Of a stretch of 7,852 bases of DNA, positions 5,207-7,852 are shown in pieces (positions within the stretch are counted from its first letter, which is position 1; the number at the start of each line of letters is the position of its first letter). Below the pieces are notes generated by a model, which saw nothing but the letters and a program-made list of their open reading frames with translations, was not told where the DNA came from and ran no database searches. The DNA is taken from positions 1 to 7,852 of the forward strand of contig JARKQO010000040.1 in assembly GCA_029974855.1 (NCBI GenBank), read 5' to 3'. Made by a program: the position numbers and the translations under genes. The DNA comes from Eubacteriales bacterium (GTDB taxonomy: Bacteria; Bacillota_A; Clostridia; Christensenellales; Aristaeellaceae).

Positions 5207-6331
5207 ATGATCCTGGAAAACGGACATATCTTTGCCCGGGGCGGACATTTCATCGAGGGAAGAATCCGCTTCGGGCGGCAGATTGTGGAGCTGGGCCCCG
5301 GGGTGCAGCCCGGGGAGGACGAGCCCTGCCTGGACGTGGGCGGCGGATACGTGATCCCGGGGCTGGTGGATATTCACCTCCACGGGGCCATGGGCTACGA
5401 CGTATGCGACGGCACCCCCCAGGCCCTGGAGGCCATCTCCCTTTTTTTGGCCTCCAACGGAATCACCTCCTTCTGCCCCACTACCCTTACTTTGCCCGAG
5501 GACAGGCTTCATCAAATCATGGGCAACATCGCCCGGACGCCTTTGCCCGGGGCCCAAAGCGCGGGCATCAACATGGAGGGCCCCTTCATCAGCCCCAGCC
5601 GCAAGGGGGCCCAGCCCGAGGAATTTATTCAGGCCCCGGACATCGAGATGTTCCGCAGGCTGAACGAAACCAGCGGCGGGCAGATCCGCCTGGTGGACAT
5701 CGCCCCGGAACAGGACCAGGGCTTCCGCTTTACCCGCGCCCTGGCCGGGGAGGTGCGGGTGTCCTTCGCCCATACCGACGCGGATTACCAAACCGCCCTG
5801 GCGGGCTTTGCCAGCGGCGCGGACCACGTGACGCATCTTTTCAACGCCATGTCCCCCTACCATCAGTTTGACCCGGGCCTGGTGGGGGCGGCGGTGGACA
5901 GCGGGGCCTATGTGGAGGTGATCTGCGACGGGCACCATGTGCACCCCTCCATCGTCAGGGCCCTGTTCAAGCTCTTTCCCCCCTCCCGGGTCTGCCTCAT
6001 CAGCGATTCCCTGCGTTGCGCGGGAATGCCCGAGGGCCAATATTCCCTGGGGGGCCAGGAGGTGTTTGTGAAGGAGGGCCGGGCCACCCTGGAAAGCGGG
6101 GTGCTGGCGGGTTCCACCATCCACCTGCTGGAGGCCCTGCGCCGGGCGGTGGGCTTTGGGGTGCCCCTGGAGTTGGCGGTAGCCGCCGCCACCCAGAACC
6201 CCGCCGCCTCCATCGGCATGCAGGAGAAGCTGGGCGCCTTGGCGCCCGGGGCCCGGGCGGATTTGGTGGTGCTGGACAAGGAGCTGAACCTGCGCCAGGT
6301 TTTCCTTCAGGGGGAGCCCTTTTTGCCCTGA
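5207..6331 (+). CDS. nagA: N-acetylglucosamine-6-phosphate deacetylase
   Basis: This 374-residue cytoplasmic amidohydrolase removes the acetyl group from GlcNAc-6-phosphate, giving glucosamine-6-phosphate and acetate. It is the committed step before NagB. Family landmarks appear in order: PGLVDIHLHGAMGYD with H57 and H59, NMEGPFIS with metal ligand E124, SFAHTDADY with H189, HLFNAMSP with H210, CDGHHVHP (240-247), and ISDSLRCAGMPEGQYSLGGQEV with D267 at the catalytic-acid position (usually T-D-A in relatives, S-D-S here). The C-terminal TQNPAASIGMQEKLGALAPGARADLVVLD is also typical. AGGAGG at 5194-5199 sits 7 bases before ATG 5207. The gene follows lacI by 32 bp and precedes the Gfo/Idh/MocA gene by 20 bp, indicating one transcript. 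No stand-alone nagB accompanies it; the NagB-like domain in the fusion gene upstream is the only deaminase candidate in view. A related N-acetylhexosamine-6-phosphate substrate is possible. Confidence 0.93.
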   Translation: MILENGHIFARGGHFIEGRIRFGRQIVELGPGVQPGEDEPCLDVGGGYVIPGLVDIHLHGAMGYDVCDGTPQALEAISLFLASNGITSFCPTTLTLPEDRLHQIMGNIARTPLPGAQSAGINMEGPFISPSRKGAQPEEFIQAPDIEMFRRLNETSGGQIRLVDIAPEQDQGFRFTRALAGEVRVSFAHTDADYQTALAGFASGADHVTHLFNAMSPYHQFDPGLVGAAVDSGAYVEVICDGHHVHPSIVRALFKLFPPSRVCLISDSLRCAGMPEGQYSLGGQEVFVKEGRATLESGVLAGSTIHLLEALRRAVGFGVPLELAVAAATQNPAASIGMQEKLGALAPGARADLVVLDKELNLRQVFLQGEPFLP

Positions 6332-6351
6332 ATGATGAAAGGAGAAATCCC

Positions 6352-7329
6352 ATGCGCTTTGCCATCGTGGGTTCCAATTTCATCGCGGAATGGTTTGTGG
6401 CCGCGGCCAAGGAATGCGAAAACGCAATCTTGCAAACGGCCTATTCCCGCAGCCGGGAGCAGGCCCTGTCCAACGCGGAAAAATGGGGGACCCGGTCCGC
6501 CTGCTGGGATTGGGAGGAGCTGCGCCGGGATGGGAGCGTGGACGCGGTATACATCGCCACCCCCAACGCGCTGCACTATGGGCAGGTGGAAAGCATGCTG
6601 CTGGCTGGCAAGCATGTGCTATGCGAAAAGCCCATCGTGCCCGGCGAAAAGGAGCTGGAGCCGCTGCTGGCCCTGGCCCGGGAGCGGGGCCTGCTGCTGC
6701 TGGAGGCCATGCGGCCCGCCCACCTGCCCGCCCTGGATACCGTACGGCAGCTGCTGCCCAAGCTGGGCACTTTGCGCTACGCCGAGTTCCCTTATGCCCA
6801 GTATTCCTCCCGCTATACGCGCTTCCAGCAGGGGATTATTGAAAACGCCTTTGACCCCACCTTGGCCAACGGTACCCTCATCGACCTGGGGGTGTACTGC
6901 GCCCACTGGATGGCGATGCTCTTCGGGGAACCCAACAGGGTGCTGTCTTTGGCCTCGTTTTTTGACGATTCCATTGACGTAAACGGCTGCGCCCTGTGCG
7001 ATTACGGGGCCATGCAGGCCATCCTGCGCTATTCTAAGGTGCACCAAAGCTGGCGGCCCGCCGTGATCGAGGGGGAGGAAGGCTCTTTGACCCTGTCCCC
7101 CTTCCCCGTTCCCGCCCAGGCGGAGCTGCGCCTTCGAGGCGGTGAAAGCACGGTGATCCCTCTGAATACCCGGGAGCATGACATGGCCTATGAAATCAGC
7201 CGCTTCCTGGAGCTTGTGAAGGACCCGGCCCAGGCGGAGCCCTACCACCGCTGGACGCAAATGACGCTGCGGGTGATGGACGCCATCCGGGACCAATGTG
7301 GCATTGATTTTATCAAGAGAAAGCACTGA
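6352..7329 (+). CDS. Gfo/Idh/MocA-family oxidoreductase
   Basis: This 325-residue NAD(P)-dependent dehydrogenase belongs to the glucose-fructose oxidoreductase/inositol dehydrogenase superfamily. The N-terminal Rossmann fold starts with FAIVGSNFIAEWF (3-15, a GxxxxA variant of the usual GxGxxG/A), followed by DAVYIATPNALHYGQVESMLLAGKHVLCEKP with the catalytic-type lysine K93 in EKP. The C-terminal sheet domain contains GTLIDLGVYCAHWM (174-187), with D178 and H185 in the usual substrate/catalytic region, resembling the dihydrodiol-dehydrogenase-like branch. There is no signal peptide, so it is cytoplasmic. GGAG at 6341-6344 lies 7 bases before ATG 6352; a longer in-frame extension back to 6016 would lie inside nagA and is rejected. 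It is the last + strand gene of the set. Its substrate, perhaps a sugar or amino sugar of the same pathway, cannot be told from sequence. Confidence 0.9.
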   Translation: MRFAIVGSNFIAEWFVAAAKECENAILQTAYSRSREQALSNAEKWGTRSACWDWEELRRDGSVDAVYIATPNALHYGQVESMLLAGKHVLCEKPIVPGEKELEPLLALARERGLLLLEAMRPAHLPALDTVRQLLPKLGTLRYAEFPYAQYSSRYTRFQQGIIENAFDPTLANGTLIDLGVYCAHWMAMLFGEPNRVLSLASFFDDSIDVNGCALCDYGAMQAILRYSKVHQSWRPAVIEGEEGSLTLSPFPVPAQAELRLRGGESTVIPLNTREHDMAYEISRFLELVKDPAQAEPYHRWTQMTLRVMDAIRDQCGIDFIKRKH

Positions 7330-7337
7330 AGAAAGCG

Positions 7338-7852
7338 CTACCCCCGGGCCTTGGGCTCCAGGCTCCACCCAAAATCCCCGGAGTAGATCATCTGCCTTGT
7401 CATGCCCCCATCCACGCAGATATTTTCCCCGGTGATGAACCCCGCCTGGGGGGAGCACAGAAACAGCGCCACATGGGCGATATCCAGCGGGTTCCCCACC
7501 CGGCCCACGGGGTGCTGGGCCGCGTCCGGGCCCGTATACTCCTGAAAAGACGTGTCAATCCAGCCCGGGGAGATGGAATTGACCCGCACCTTCCCCGCCA
7601 GGCTCACAGCCAGGGCGTGGGTCAGCGCGGAAATAGCGCCCTTGGCCGCCGTGTAGCTTTCGGTTTGGGGCTGGCTCATCCGGTCCCGGGAGGAGGAGAT
7701 GTTGACGATGGCCGCGCCCGGGGCGAAGTAAGGCATCAGCAGCTTGGTGAGATAGAACGGCGCGGTGACCCCCACCCGCAGGGCGTATTCAAACTCCTCA
7801 TAGGAGCAGGCGTCAATGCCCCTCATCAGCGGCAGGGCGTTATGCACCACAT
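7338..7852 (-). CDS. Short-chain dehydrogenase/reductase (SDR), N-terminus cut by window edge
   Basis: This is the C-terminal part (about 171 residues visible) of a classical SDR oxidoreductase, an NAD(P)-dependent enzyme that interconverts alcohols and ketones. The nucleotide-binding TGxxxGxG region lies beyond the right edge. The frame enters at VVHNA, which corresponds to the family's NNAG segment, so the GTG at the edge is internal. The catalytic set is present with the usual 13-residue spacing: S53 in NISSS, Y66 and K70 in SYTAAK. It is followed by RVNSISPGWIDT, GRVGNPLDIAHVALFLCSP and FITGENICVDGGMT. After the usual VDGG end there is an extra tail, RQMIYSGDFGWSLEPKARG. The gene is convergent with the Gfo/Idh/MocA gene, with 8 bp between the stop codons and no recognisable shared terminator. 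It belongs to a separate transcript, and its substrate is unknown. Confidence 0.88.
   Translation of the reverse strand, partial: VVHNALPLMRGIDACSYEEFEYALRVGVTAPFYLTKLLMPYFAPGAAIVNISSSRDRMSQPQTESYTAAKGAISALTHALAVSLAGKVRVNSISPGWIDTSFQEYTGPDAAQHPVGRVGNPLDIAHVALFLCSPQAGFITGENICVDGGMTRQMIYSGDFGWSLEPKARG

Noticed and set aside
4116..6124. Other long - strand frames opposite lacI and nagA
   Set aside because: They lie antisense to well-recognised genes, show Gly/His/Ala-rich composition without motifs, and have no ribosome binding site of note.
6016..6351. Extended start for the Gfo/Idh/MocA gene inside nagA
   Set aside because: The extension is Gly/Pro/Ala-rich out-of-frame nagA sequence; the Rossmann motif begins right after ATG 6352.
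7321..7380. Bidirectional terminator between the convergent Gfo/Idh/MocA and SDR genes
   Set aside because: Only 3-4 bp stems could be found around the 8-bp gap and there is no T-tract on either strand.
1..7852. CRISPR array, tRNA/rRNA, insertion sequence or prophage signs
   Set aside because: No spaced direct repeats, tRNA-like folds, transposase motifs or terminal inverted repeats were seen; the window is nearly all metabolic coding sequence.

Overview
The window looks like a chromosomal segment of a G+C-rich gut-type Firmicute, probably Clostridia/Oscillospiraceae. This is inferred from the strongly G/C-biased third positions, canonical AGGAGG-type ribosome binding sites, a TTG start on the LacI gene, and protein flavours (NMT1/SsuA-type binding protein, RpiB, NagA and Gfo/Idh/MocA proteins) typical of that group. 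The genus cannot be fixed from the sequence alone. Nothing in it looks like phage, IS, CRISPR or RNA-gene material.

Layout, left to right. (1) Bases 2-1000 are the 3' part of an ABC-transporter substrate-binding protein (nitrate/sulfonate/taurine class) whose start lies outside the window. It is followed by a perfect 17-bp hairpin (1012-1049). (2) A tightly packed + strand gene set follows: a class I mannose-6-phosphate isomerase (1069-2160), a ribulose-/allulose-phosphate 3-epimerase-like TIM barrel that overlaps it by ATGA (2157-2819), and a fused protein with an RpiB-type isomerase domain followed by a NagB-type aminosugar-phosphate deaminase domain (2824-4095). (3) After a 53-bp gap with a possible promoter come a LacI-family repressor (4149-5174), N-acetylglucosamine-6-phosphate deacetylase NagA (5207-6331) and a Gfo/Idh/MocA oxidoreductase (6352-7329). 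(4) A short-chain dehydrogenase on the - strand (7338 to the right edge, N-terminus missing) converges on the cluster with only 8 bp between stop codons.

How the genes work together. The central enzymes belong to families whose known products converge on fructose 6-phosphate. ManA makes it from mannose-6-P. NagA then NagB make it from GlcNAc-6-P. An RpiB/AlsE pair would make it from allose-6-P via allulose-6-P. The cluster therefore reads as a LacI-controlled funnel for hexose and amino-hexose phosphates, possibly including an uncommon sugar. No sugar kinase, PTS component or glycoside hydrolase is in the window, so uptake and phosphorylation must be encoded elsewhere. The two oxidoreductases have unknown substrates and may process an unusual sugar before or beside the phosphate steps.

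The most distinctive item is the RpiB-NagB fusion. Its catalytic acid/base residues are largely present, but the phosphate-contacting positions of both domains appear altered in a hand alignment. That leaves open that it acts on a substrate other than ribose-5-P or glucosamine-6-P. All non-coding gaps are short (at most 68 bp), so there is no gene-free stretch over 300 bases.
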